Shown one piece after another: positions 24,275-37,700 of a DNA stretch of 64,000 nucleotides. A program made the position numbers and the translations under genes. The number at the start of each line of letters is the position of its first letter. The stretch's first letter is position 1. Source of the DNA: Protula sp. h YS-2021 (Eukaryota; Annelida; Polychaeta; Sabellida; Serpulidae); assembly GCA_949752745.1 (NCBI GenBank), contig OX457027.1, positions 13,919,556 to 13,983,555 of the forward strand, in the 5' to 3' direction. The notes beneath the pieces were generated by a model. The model was not told where the DNA came from. It ran no database searches and saw only the letters and a list, made by a program, of their open reading frames with translations.

Positions 24275-24336
24275 CCTGCTCTCCCACCCATCCACCTCAT
24301 AACTAGCTTGGAAGAGTTTTACAACCATCAAGTGGG

Positions 24337-24558
24337 GCTTAAAGGGAATGTCCGTTGTCAATCAATGACGAAACACCAGAGGATTCCCTCTTTCGATGGC
24401 TCGATGGATGGATGGCGGGATATGTTAGTTCTAACTGCTACAAAAAAGTTTGTTTTTATTCTGTGTGAAAGGTTTAAACCAGTAGGGAACCCATCTAAAA
24501 GTGGAGAACACGAATTGCGCTTTTACTCGTAAAAGCTTGTTTTACGAAATAAAACGTT
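24337..24558 (+). repeat. DIRS right inverted terminal repeat
   Basis: Inverted match to 19258-19457, ending aaataaaacgtt. Confidence 0.87.
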
Positions 24559-24641
24559 AGTATAATGTAGTATATAACATGGTTTATAATATGGTTTACA
24601 ATTGTCAAAATATGATTTATAATTTAATTATAATACGGCTA

Positions 24642-26530
<1,889 letters not shown>

Positions 26531-26539
26531 GTCCCCGAG

Positions 26540-26765
26540 AACACCTGCATGTGTTCATGTTGTCCGGGCATACAGTCTCCGATGAGACGAGCATGTGTCC
26601 ATGTAGTCCGGCCATGCCGCTCCAAGGACACGTGCACGTGTTCATGTAGTCCGGACATACAACCCGCGACGACACGCGCATGTTTTCATGTAGTCTGGAC
26701 ACATTCCCTAAGTAGACGTGCATGTGTTCATATATACCGGGCATACAGTCCCCAAGGACGCGTTG
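26540..26765 (+). repeat. About 44-bp tandem repeat
   Basis: Five degenerate units with the core catgtgttcatgtagtccgg, just beyond the 3' end of copy B. Confidence 0.85.
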
Positions 26766-26804
26766 AAGGTAGTATTGGGTGCATTAATAAGAGGCTCAGG
26801 TTCA

Positions 26805-26810
26805 TTTATT
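26805..26810 (-). terminator. Candidate polyadenylation signal AATAAA of copy B
   Basis: AATAAA on the minus strand about 90 nt after the stop codon at 26900, with no other canonical hexamer nearer to it. Confidence 0.5.
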
Positions 26811-26899
26811 GCAGTGCGTTTTACGCTCGACCTATCACAGCTCACTTTTTAGGAGTAGATATATTATGTTTGGAAGTTTAATGTTGATAATACTTGATG

Positions 26900-27880
26900 T
26901 TACAGTAACGAACATGTAGAAGACGTTTTCTTTGCAGTTTCTTTAGCGTTCTTTCCTTGGTTGTGACCACTGTTTTCTTTGTCTGCAGTTTGATTTGCCC
27001 ATGACTTAATGCTTGTTACTGGATCTTTCCAGCTGTTTGGATCAGACTTTCCGCTTTGCCCGTTTGCGGCATCCCAATTGCCCTCTTCAGGATTTTGATT
27101 GGTCGAGTCTTGACCTTCACCTTTGTCTGCAGGGTCACCTGATGGCTCTTGTTCTGCTGTAGCCGGTATATTTTCTTCTGTATTTTGATTGGTCGAGTCT
27201 TGACCTTCAACTTTGTCTGCAGGGTCATCTGATGGCTGTTGTTCTGCTGAAGTCGGTATGTTTTGTTCTGTATTTTGATTGGTCGAGTCTTGACCTTCAC
27301 CTTTATCTGCAGGGTCACCTGATGGCTCTTGTTCTGCTGTAGCCGGTATGTTTTCTTCTGTATTTTGATTGGTCGGGCAGTGAACTTCACCTTTGTCTGA
27401 AGCGTCATCTGAAGGCGTATATTGCTCAATGGGCTTTATTCTGGGCACATAGTTCATTAATTTACCAATAAGCTCGTCCATTTGCGGGCAGTTCCAGCTG
27501 TTCTGTACTTCAACATCAGGCTTACAGAAATCAATATATAGTAACTGTGTAAAAACCATGCTCATTGGTCCTTCAGGAGGCCACATTATCTTCTCCAATA
27601 ACAGCGGCACAATGGGTTTCTTAAGCGCGTCTGCCAGACTCACCTCCCTGCGGCAGTTAGCTGACAGCGAGTATTTGGGAGTGACACACGACAGAACGAC
27701 CTTACAGCCGCGCACTCCTTTGTCTATCTTCTCGTACAGTGAGTCGCCGCCACCCATCTGCATGATGTCCAGCCAACAGACATACCCCATTGATGTCAGT
27801 GTTTGGTACAGTTTCTTGATTTGCGGCTGTTTTCCCCATTGGTATGAAATGAATACTTCAGGACTTTCCACCTCGCTTTC
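26900..27880 (-). CDS. Copy B exon 19: second TIR domain, 30-residue repeats, CaaX box
   Basis: 981 nt, phase 0 in, acceptor ttcaatag. TIR2 occupies about the first 147 codons, from [20 protein letters not shown] through [18 protein letters not shown], a strand KVVLSC and [20 protein letters not shown]. The tail has about four degenerate 30-residue units rich in Glu, Gln and Asp (27090-27420). It ends in a Lys-rich stretch and the tetrapeptide CSLL, a prenylation-type box with Leu last, expected to favour geranylgeranyl transfer. Unlike TIR1, this TIR has no introns. Confidence 0.92.
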   Translation of the reverse strand, partial: ESEVESPEVFISYQWGKQPQIKKLYQTLTSMGYVCWLDIMQMGGGDSLYEKIDKGVRGCKVVLSCVTPKYSLSANCRREVSLADALKKPIVPLLLEKIMWPPEGPMSMVFTQLLYIDFCKPDVEVQNSWNCPQMDELIGKLMNYVPRIKPIEQYTPSDDASDKGEVHCPTNQNTEENIPATAEQEPSGDPADKGEGQDSTNQNTEQNIPTSAEQQPSDDPADKVEGQDSTNQNTEENIPATAEQEPSGDPADKGEGQDSTNQNPEEGNWDAANGQSGKSDPNSWKDPVTSIKSWANQTADKENSGHNQGKNAKETAKKTSSTCSLL

Positions 27881-28656
27881 CTATTGAATATCAGACATAA
27901 AATACAGTATATTACAAAGCATTAGACCACAGAGTGGATGACTTTTACAGATGTCCACGTACAGCAAAGGAGATTTTCCATGAAGTTGAGCATCAGCCAT
28001 TATATATAGTATATTACAAAGCATTAGACCACAGAGTGGATGACTTTTACAGATGTCCACGTACAGCAAAGGAGATTTTCCATGAAGTTGAGCATCAGCC
28101 ATTATATATAGTATATTACAAAGCATTAGTCCATAGAGTGGAGGACTTTCACAGATGTCCACGTACAGCAAAGGAGATTTTCCATTAAGCTGAGCATCAT
28201 CCATTATATATAGTATATTACAAAGCATTAGACCACAGAGTGGATGACTTTTACAGGTGTCCACGTACAGCAAAGGAGATTTTCCATTAAGCTGAGCATC
28301 AGCCATTATATATAGTATATTATGAAACACAACTCCATAGAGTGGATGACTTTTACAGATGTCCATGTACAGTAAAGGATATTTTTTGCATGAAGTTGAG
28401 CACCGTAGACATTTACAGCCCAACCCGTACAAGGAACCGTCAGGAAAAATGCACGAAAAGAACCGTAGCAACTTGGTGGCTTTGAAGTCCCCGGGTGTTT
28501 ATATTCAATAATGAATTGAAAACTTTTATTACTGACAAGTACCTTTTCATCTTTCTGGTTTTGCACAGCCGTACTCTTCTGTTCTTTGGGTTGTATTTGT
28601 ATAATTTCTTCTGGCGGGCTCCACCAGTTCTTGTAAAGTTCTGAAATGAAGAATAC

Positions 28657-28712
<56 letters not shown>

Positions 28713-31700
28713 GTCAATCAATCAATCTATCAAATGTCTGGGAGCGTCGTTACTGCAGGAACTTGTCCTGCCTCCGCAACACGTCTGAAGCATCTTGTTT
28801 CATTTGCTTTAGTATTTTTCGAAGTTATATTTTTCTTAAATTTCGACTGAGGTGGGGTAAAAAATTAAAAGTTTTAATTTCATTAAAATTTATAAAGAAA
28901 AAACAACAAAATGCTTGAATAAATGTTTCAGGTTAAATTTCCAACAATAATGATGAAAACTGACCGGAAGTAATGATTGACGCATCTGGGGCGTGGGTGT
29001 ATCTCAGCTGCATCAGCAGTTCTTGGAATTTGGCTGTAGGCCAAAACCTGTCATCTCCAGCGGTCTCGCCAGGGCGGGCAAAGAACCTCACAAAGATGTA
29101 CTCGCCGAATATGGGACCCATTGACCCCGGAGGGGGCCACGCAAGCTTCTCCATCAGCAGCGGTATCATGGGTTTTCCCAGCGTAACCGCAAGGTTAACC
29201 TATCACAGATAGGTTACGTTTTTAAAATTTTAAATAAAAATATATACTGTTTTACTATGTGCAGTCATAAACAACATATAAGTGGCATTTGATTAAATAT
29301 CCTTCAAAACAATTATACAGAATGTTTAATTTAAAATTTGAAACAAGTTTTATTAGATCTAACAGGTGTATATCGTAGAAAATACGAAGAAAGTAAAGTG
29401 AATATTTGGAATTATTACACCGGTAAATACTGCAATTTGATTGGTTAAAAAGTCAATGATTTTTCATTGTTGACCGGCATAAAAAAACTCGATACACATT
29501 GCCCTTTAAGCAAACCACCAATTAAGTCGTACAGCAAAGCATAATGACTTATTTCGAGTCAAAATGAAGATATTATTGACCAGTTACGATATGTTGACCA
29601 GAAGATCAATATTTTCATACTAGCAATAGTACTTTACTAAAATAGGTCAATATAAGGTAATTGTTGTGCATATACCGGCATACTAAACATTCGAGGTATA
29701 AATGTCGCTTTAAGTGAAGAAAATGTAAGGAAATGTGTAGCTTGATGACAGAGGATTGGCTTGAAATGAAGTGCGGACTGTACCTCTCTGTTGCAGTTGG
29801 CGGATTTGGCGTATTTCTCCGTCACACAGCAGATCACTACTTTGGCGGCTCTTATTCCTTGGTCAAGCTTGGCAAAGAGTTTGTCTCCACCTCCCATTTG
29901 TCCAATGTCCATCCAGCTAAAATTCATACATACTTCGAACTTAAATATCTGCAACGATTGTAAAAATATACTCGCACATTCACAAATTTTTCAGAACTGA
30001 AATTATGTGAGGTGTTTTTACCATTTTGACAATTGCCTCCAACTTCATACATATTTTGTTCTTTCTAATTCTGATGAATGCAAAATCTACTCAATACCTT
30101 TTTAGCATTGGAAAACCGGCTCAACATTTGATACATATTATAATCAATAATTAGCAATATTACCTTTTATATCCAGCCATTTTCAGATGCTTGTGGAGTA
30201 GTTTGACCTCGGGCTGGTGTGCCCACTGGTAGCTGATGAATATGGGAGGGGGATCCCACTGCTCAGTATCATCCTCCTCCACAACACCCTCTGTAAATTG
30301 CCAGGCGTTGAATTCCACAAAAACTTTGCTTTTTTCTCATAAACGGAATACTATATTCAAAACACACTAACGAGAGTTAAAAATAGAAATAAGTGAATTT
30401 CCCAAATTAAATACACGTTGTTTTAACATTCCTATAAGCTAGGATACCATATGTCACTGTTTGTGAATATTTTTATTTCCAAACTGAGTCCACAACGCTT
30501 CCCAGGCGCTGTATGAGTCCTACCTGCTTGTTTCAGAGCATTTTCCACAATCATGGCCGCATCTGTTCGATTCATTTCATTCAAAGCCTGCTCAATGGCA
30601 AAAGTGGCTTCCCGCGTCTTGTGCGTGGCGAACCACTCATCGAGTAAGCTCAAACACGGATCCGGCTGCGTGGCCCAGTTCCTGACGTCGTCGTTACTGT
30701 ATCCTAGTCTTGTTGCTAGGAAACGCCAGTCGTGTTCCGCTTCTGTATTCATGAGCTTGGCGACGTCACGTGACCATACGGGAGCATGGCTCAAAGTCTA
30801 AAAAATATATCCAGTTGCAAAGCAAACTGAGTTCCATTACTTTTTCGTGGGTGTAAAGGATATATCGTCGGAGATGGGGGATGGGGGAGGAGCATAGCGG
30901 CCATGGAGTCGGGTGATGCTTGCGAGTATCTAAACTTTGTGCAAAAATCATAAATGTACGTTTTCACATGCAATCCATTACAAGTTTAAAGTATCATTTT
31001 TACTTCATAACTAAATAGAGTAAGTTTTCCCAGTGTGTATTGTGACGTCATGGAATTTTCCATCGCAGTAATTCTGGTTGAAAGCGACTCGGTTTTCTGA
31101 TCCAGAGCGACAATTTTGGTATCAAGTTTTGAAAACAAATCTGCCATGTCTTCTGCAAATTTGTTTGGTTTGTTTTTCAAACATCCGGGACATGGAGAGC
31201 AATAGCTATTGTTTTAGCGTTCCGCCAGAACCTTTCGTGTGCTGGGGAGAATTTGAAGGAACAGAGTGATGGAACCGGATAAGGAAGTGAATGAAGGAAC
31301 AGAGTGAAGGAATAAAGTGAAGAATCATAGTGAAGGAACTGAATAAAGTAATATAATGAAGAAATTATGGTGATGGAACAGGGTGAAGGAACATAGCAAA
31401 AAAAAAACAGAGTGAATGACAGAGTAAAGGAACTAATTGAAGGAACACAGTGAAGGAACAAAATGCAGGAACAGAGTGGTCGGAAAGACTGAAGGACAAA
31501 TTCAACAAAGTAAAGAAGTAAGAAGCCAACGAAGTTAACATAATGAGAACAACAAAAGAATTTAGAAGAACAGGCATAAAAACAAACCATAGAACAACAA
31601 GGAAAAACATACAGAAAAACAAGATGAACATAAAACAACATATAGAACAACAAGGGGATCATGAAAAACACACAGAACAACAACAAGTACATAAAACAAC

Positions 31701-34700
31701 AAACTAAGCAAGAAGGGGAACATAAAACAACATACAGAACGACATTGGAACATAAAAAACATATAGAAAAAGGGTAACATAAAAATAACTCATATAATAA
31801 CGAGGTTAACATAAAAACAACATACAGAACGACAAGCAGAACATCAAAATTACATATAGAATAATAAGGAAAACACAAAAATTGCATAGAGAACAACAAC
31901 GAGAACATAAAAACAACATACAAAATAATAAGGAGACCATAAAAGCCACTTACAGAACAACAAGAAGAGCATAAAAACTACACACAGAATAACATGGAGA
32001 ACATAAAACCACATACATAATAACAAGGAGAACACAAAACCAACATAAAGAGACCATAAAAACAACAGACAGAACAACATAAGGGAAATAAAAAAATCAT
32101 ACAGAATGACAAGGAGAACACAAAACGACATAGAGAAAGGGGAACATAAAAACAACACAGAACAACATTGGGGACATAAAAACCACATATAGAATAACAA
32201 GAAGAGCATAAAAACAACATACAGACCAACAAGGAGAACATAAAAACGACACATATAAAAGACGGATGAGCAGGAGCAGATGAACATAAAAGAAAGTACA
32301 GAACAAGAAACGAATATAAGAAAAATGAGAGGAAAAGAGGCAAACAAGGAGCACTAGAGAATGGGAATGACAACATTAAAACGACTGACGAAATCCGAGC
32401 GAAAAAGAGCAACTCTGTAAGTAGCTGTAAGACCATAAAGATCTTCAAGGAGAAGAGCATTGAAATTCCAAAGTTATTAAGTCTAAAAGAGACAAAAGGT
32501 ATTAAAGGAAAAAAGTGAGAGAAAAACAGGAAATTTACCATAAAGAGGGTGTGCGAAGGAACAAGAAAGACCCGCAGTAAAGTGATGGGCACACATTACA
32601 TGGAGGCAGAAAGTGCACTCTTGTACGGGTGCGTTATTCACCTTCTTGTCGATTTCCTCCACTTTCTCCACGGTCTCATCCACCACCACTTCAAGCTCTT
32701 GTAGTTTTTCTGTCTGTTCTGTGACGTCTGTTTTCAGTTCGTCCACGTTCTCATCGATCCTTTTCACGTCCTTTTCCACCTCGTCGACTCTCTCTTCAGT
32801 CTCGGTCACTCGCTCGTCAATCTGCTTGATTTCTTCCTTCTGTTCTGACACGTCTTCAGAGACGGATTGTAAGCTGGAAAGGGGGCGTGAAAAACAGACT
32901 GTACGCTGCAAAAGGGCGTAATAAAGGTCAAGGACCGCCCTATTGTTTTGGATGACTTCTGTTCTCTGTTACAAAGTCCTTTCTCTTGTCGTATTCCCCC
33001 CCCCCCAAAAAAAAAATGAAATAAAATAAAAAGATCAAATAAAAATTAAAAATCAACAAGGTTGGGTGGCTTTCAATAAACGAGCCGGGGGTGTAAGCTC
33101 ACATATGCACGCTCCAGTACGAGGGTGGGAGGGGGTCCCCGCCACTGGTAGTTATACACGGTGTCAAAAATCACTAAAACCGACCAACATACTTTGTGAA
33201 GGGCCTCTAAATGTACAACACACAGCAAAAACCTGCTGATATAACTGTGCCGAGTAGCAGATTTTTGTACAAAAGCCAAGCTGAAATGTAGAAACGTCCA
33301 TCTCGGCAATCGAAGGAAGTGATCTTATTTCCGAAATGGTTTTCATTGCGGCGTGGTTATGTCGCAAGGTTATGGCAAGTTCTATTGCATACAGACAAAA
33401 TAAATTAAAAGATAAAAAATCATTAAAATTTTATATGGCATATATCCTCGGAAATGTACCTTCTTCCTGCTAAGATATCCAGTGCATTCTGGGCGTGCTG
33501 TTTTAGGGTTGGATTGTTCAACGTTTCTGCAAAGTTGTAAGAAAATATGACTTAATTACATGCGAAATTTGTTGTAACTTGGGGTCTCATTGGAGCTTTA
33601 AATGCTGGATGCACATGAGTGATGAATAACGGATGTATATGAGTGATAAATGACGGATGCACATGAGTGATAAATGAAGGGTGCACATGAATGATAAATG
33701 ACGAGTGCACATGAGTTATAAATGACGGGTGCATGAGTTATAAATGACGGGTGCACATGGGTGATAAATAACGGATGTACATAAGTGATAAATGGCGGAC
33801 GCACATGAGTGATAAATAACGGAGGTACATGGTTGGTGGATGTGCATGAATGTTGGTGTTATTCAAGTTATTTATCAATTAGTACAGAAAATACCACGGA
33901 CAAGTTATTTTAATTTATGTGGGTGTGGGAGTTTGGTCCTGGAAGGAGTTACGGCTTAGCTTATGAAACGATATGAAAACTTTCGCATGTTGGTTCTGGC
34001 GTGGGGGGGCAGGTAGGAGGAGAGGGTTGCAACCTAGCACACCGGGGATCTGCCAATGAAAGTGGACAGTCACTTGCCTTCCAGATACGCCTTGTGTTCT
34101 GCCATCTCTTCCCGATAATTCGCACCGATGGTACCAAGTCTGTAGATACAATGGATGCAGTGCGTATCGTCGGATGTCTTTGAGATATCTACCAATGCTC
34201 TCATGTATTTCACCGCATATTTCTGATTAAAAAAAACAACAACACCAACAATATAACAAGAGTGTTTTGGAACATATATAAGAGTAAGAAGAACAGTAAA
34301 ACAATGAGGAAAATACAGGGCATTGTTTTCGTTCAGCATCAGTATATAATGCTCCTACATGCAGATGGTTAGGAACTACCACACGACTGACCGCCTTCTC
34401 ATCTGAAATTTTTTTTATGGGTTTGGAATAGCAGTCTATTCCAAGTATTCCCACAATGCCACTTTCACAACATTTAGCAACATTTTACAACATTTTAAAC
34501 CGGTTTTGGTTTTGACGCTTGGTTTTTATTAATAAAAAAAACAGAAAGAAACAAAAACAGAAGAGATGAAAAAAATGAATTCATTTTAAAGAGATTAACT
34601 GAAAAAAATATAAAAGAGTACATTTGACAAAATGGTAATTTGATCAATATTAATAATTTCGCGAATATATGATCATCTATAAGGTACGAACGCAGAATTT

Positions 34701-37700
34701 TCATACCCCCTTCCCCTCCTCCACTCTCTCCCCAGTCCACCGTGCACGAATAAGCCTAATCACACTCTCGTGCTTCTCGATAATCTCGTCAATATCAACC
34801 AATCAAAGTACAAATTAAAGTGGGTCAGGTCAGGATTTCCCCAAGTAATTTTTTTCATCTGGGCACTTTTTGTAAACTGTGCATAGGATGAGACTCCGAC
34901 ATTAAACCACTGCAATGTTTATGGGCAAGTGACAGGCAAGTGAATGTCGGTAATAAGAAAAAAAAACAGATTAATGCTTTCGGTCAGTATTTATGGCTAA
35001 CCTCTGCCAAGTGCAGAAAGAGGTGTGCACTAACACGATATTTCCCGTTTTTCTTCAGCTAATTTCGCCGGATGTTGAAAGTCTGATTTGGTTTATTTTA
35101 TGACGTCACCGGTCGATTGTAATATTTCTTCATGTACATCCCTCCCCCTACCATCAACCTACCCCCCCCCCCCCCATCTCCCAGGACTTGTGCATGGTCC
35201 CTGAAGAGCATTTTATACTCCAGTACGCGCCCATGTTTGTTATTTTGGTGCGTGCCTATAAAGGTTTAGTATATACGCACTTTCCCAAGTCCGGCCAGAT
35301 GGCAGAAGATTTCTGTTCCCATGGACGACATGTTGGGATTCTTACGCATACACGTAATGATTGCGTCATCATGCGGCAGCAGGTCCACTTGGCGTGTAGC
35401 GGCCAGTGTTTGCAGACTCAACAGACCTACGCCTTTGGTCTCCTCTATCAGCAGTGAATTCACTATCCTTCCTATCACTTCTTTGGAAAATTCCTGAACA
35501 AAAAAGGAAAGAAAGAAAAAACAAACAAACAAATAAAAACGAAAATGATTGTCGAACACCGGAAATAGGACCTGCGGGAGGACTGAATTAATGTGGTTAA
35601 ATTTAGGGTGTAATCCTATTTCTTCTTCCTATTTGAACTTTCATTTTGAATTCAGTACTCAGTTGCAGATCATTTAACGCTGCCGCATGCCATAGTCGAT
35701 GTGAAGGTCCCACAGAAGAGAGGCAGATCCCATACGGTAGTTGCGGATCCCAGAAGGGAGCTAGTAGGGGAAAGTGGGGCTTCTAAGCCACCCTGTGACG
35801 TCATAAAGTCACTTGACCCCCCTCCCACTCCCCCTAGGAGGCATAACCCTAACCCTAACATCCGCTGACGTCATCAGTTACATGACCTGTCAATCATCAT
35901 GACGTCATCAGTCATGTGACCCAAACCCTAACCCTATATGAGGAATGTTTTCCAGAGCATTATCCTTCCGTCCTGAGTAGCTCAGTCGGTAAAGCATAGG
36001 ACTCATGGCCGGTTCGAGCCCACCGATGGGTGGCGTAACCCTAACCCTATATGAGAAGCCCCTAGGACATACCATGGCACCCCCCTAGGTGACACTTCTA
36101 CCATCTGTCTATCATACCATCACTCAGTCATTCATTCACTCACATTCACTCACTCACTCACATTCACCCATTCACTCATTGTGGCATACCCCCCAGGAAT
36201 TACCATGAATCCCCCCCCGCAGCACGTGATTCATCAACCTTCCCTTTATAAGTACATTGCGAGTGCACAGGTGCCATTGTTGTGGTTGCTGTTGTTGGAA
36301 ATACATGAGGAGGAAGTGGCAAAATGTTTGTGATAAGTAACATTCTTTTTTTTGCGTTATAACCTTATGTTAAATCTTTTCTACACCATTCTCCAGAACT
36401 GCTCTATAGCTCAGTCAGTAGAGCGTAGGACTCATGGTTAAACCCATAGTCAGAAGGTGGTTCGAGCCCACCTATGAGCCAACATTTTTTAAACATAGTG
36501 ACCATATTTCTATGACTATTTTCACTGGTAACATTTAATTGGTCATATTTCAGTGGTCCTATTACAGTAGTAGCATATGGGTTAATACAGATCCGTAGGC
36601 CCCATAGTTAACGGATCTCGGCTCAGCGGAGGGAGAGTAGCTGACCCAATGACGTCATGATCTATTTATAACAGCACATATCTGAATTTATGCTGACGGG
36701 TCGTGCGAATAGGGGTTTAGCAAAGTGATTTAAATGCACTGAAGCGTAAAATTATGTTAACATTGATTGGTGCATTACCCTTTAATTTAAGGCATATGTC
36801 AATTCGATTATAAGGCACATAATGAGGAAAATGCGTTTAAGATAAGTTGTAGGACATTGATCGGTAATTTAAATAGACGGTGTATTAGAATATTCTTCAT
36901 TTATAAGTCCGATCATGAAGCGAGCACATAAAGCTCTACAATGAAATACCTATATTTGACTTCAACTGATTCGTTGGATACACACCCGGAAAACAGTTCA
37001 TGGGATTTCACTGTGGAATTGCCCAGTATTTTAACTGGAAAATGGCAATGTGCCTTGGGCGAAATATCATACACTTCTCATAATGAAGAACTTTATGTAT
37101 TTACTGATATTTGCGAAGAAAGTTTAATAAAAGGCCAAAAACGTCCAATATTGAGAATAATTTCGAGGCCTGGAGAAGTCATGACACCCTACTTCCTTGG
37201 CATGTCTAGGGAGAATATCCAACGAATTCGACTATACATGAGAAACAATCAACTTGAAGAGCCAGCTTATGACGGTGGTCCTGTAAGCTGCACACTCCTT
37301 TTAAAGCGTGTCGACGACTAATATGTGTTGGATATTCACCCGACCTCAATGTACATAAAAAGACGGAGTGTTACTCTACGTCTTCATTTAGTAAAACGAA
37401 TTTGAACTGACAACATGTCTCAGTGTCCCGAGTGTCAACAAATTTTCTCTAGAAATGATGTCATGTTAAGACATTTTAAATCCAAACACACAAATAAAAT
37501 AGAACCGTCAGATATGCCATTTCCGCCGCCTCCGCCACCGCCGCCGCCTCCGCCGCCGCCACCACCACTACCACCGCCACCACCACCGCCGCCGTCGCAG
37601 CGGCAGCAAGATATGGAATTACATGACGCACCGATACATATATTCCACCATCCTTGTACCATCACTTGTTCAGCACCGACAGGTGGTGGTAAAACCAGCT

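Larger units (their letters stand above)
19258..24558 (+). mobile_element. DIRS-like tyrosine-recombinase retrotransposon, structurally complete but decayed
   Basis: 5.3-kb element with inverted terminal repeats 19258-19457 and 24337-24558 and an internal complementary region at 24160-24274. That region is the reverse complement of the two outer edges joined together, the hallmark of DIRS elements, which replicate through a circular intermediate. Both edges carry GTT (19258-19260, 24556-24558). Coding remnants on plus follow DIRS order: Gag-like, reverse transcriptase, RNase H, tyrosine recombinase. Multiple frameshifts make it inactive. A LINE fragment is nested near the 3' end. Confidence 0.87.
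35763..36568 (+). repeat. Outer Maverick left terminal inverted repeat, first part
   Basis: Reverse complement of the right end (49831-51046), minus some indels. The repeat continues after the nested element at 38740-38870. Confidence 0.92.

Noticed and set aside
31004..31152. Coiled-coil-like exon between exon 13 and the Death exon ([20 protein letters not shown])
   Set aside because: It has splice-like borders but enters in phase 1, while exon 13 leaves in phase 0 and joins the Death exon directly. Kept only as a possible relic or alternative exon.
31177..32592. Hydrophobic multi-pass-like minus ORFs
   Set aside because: Arise from the A-rich minisatellite; Phe/Leu/Cys/Val composition follows from the repeat unit.
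34300..34420. Conserved segment with acceptor tttcag and [10 protein letters not shown] (also 1750-1850)
   Set aside because: No phase fits between exons 10 and 11, which already join 0 to 0; introns are generally conserved between the copies, so conservation alone is not evidence.
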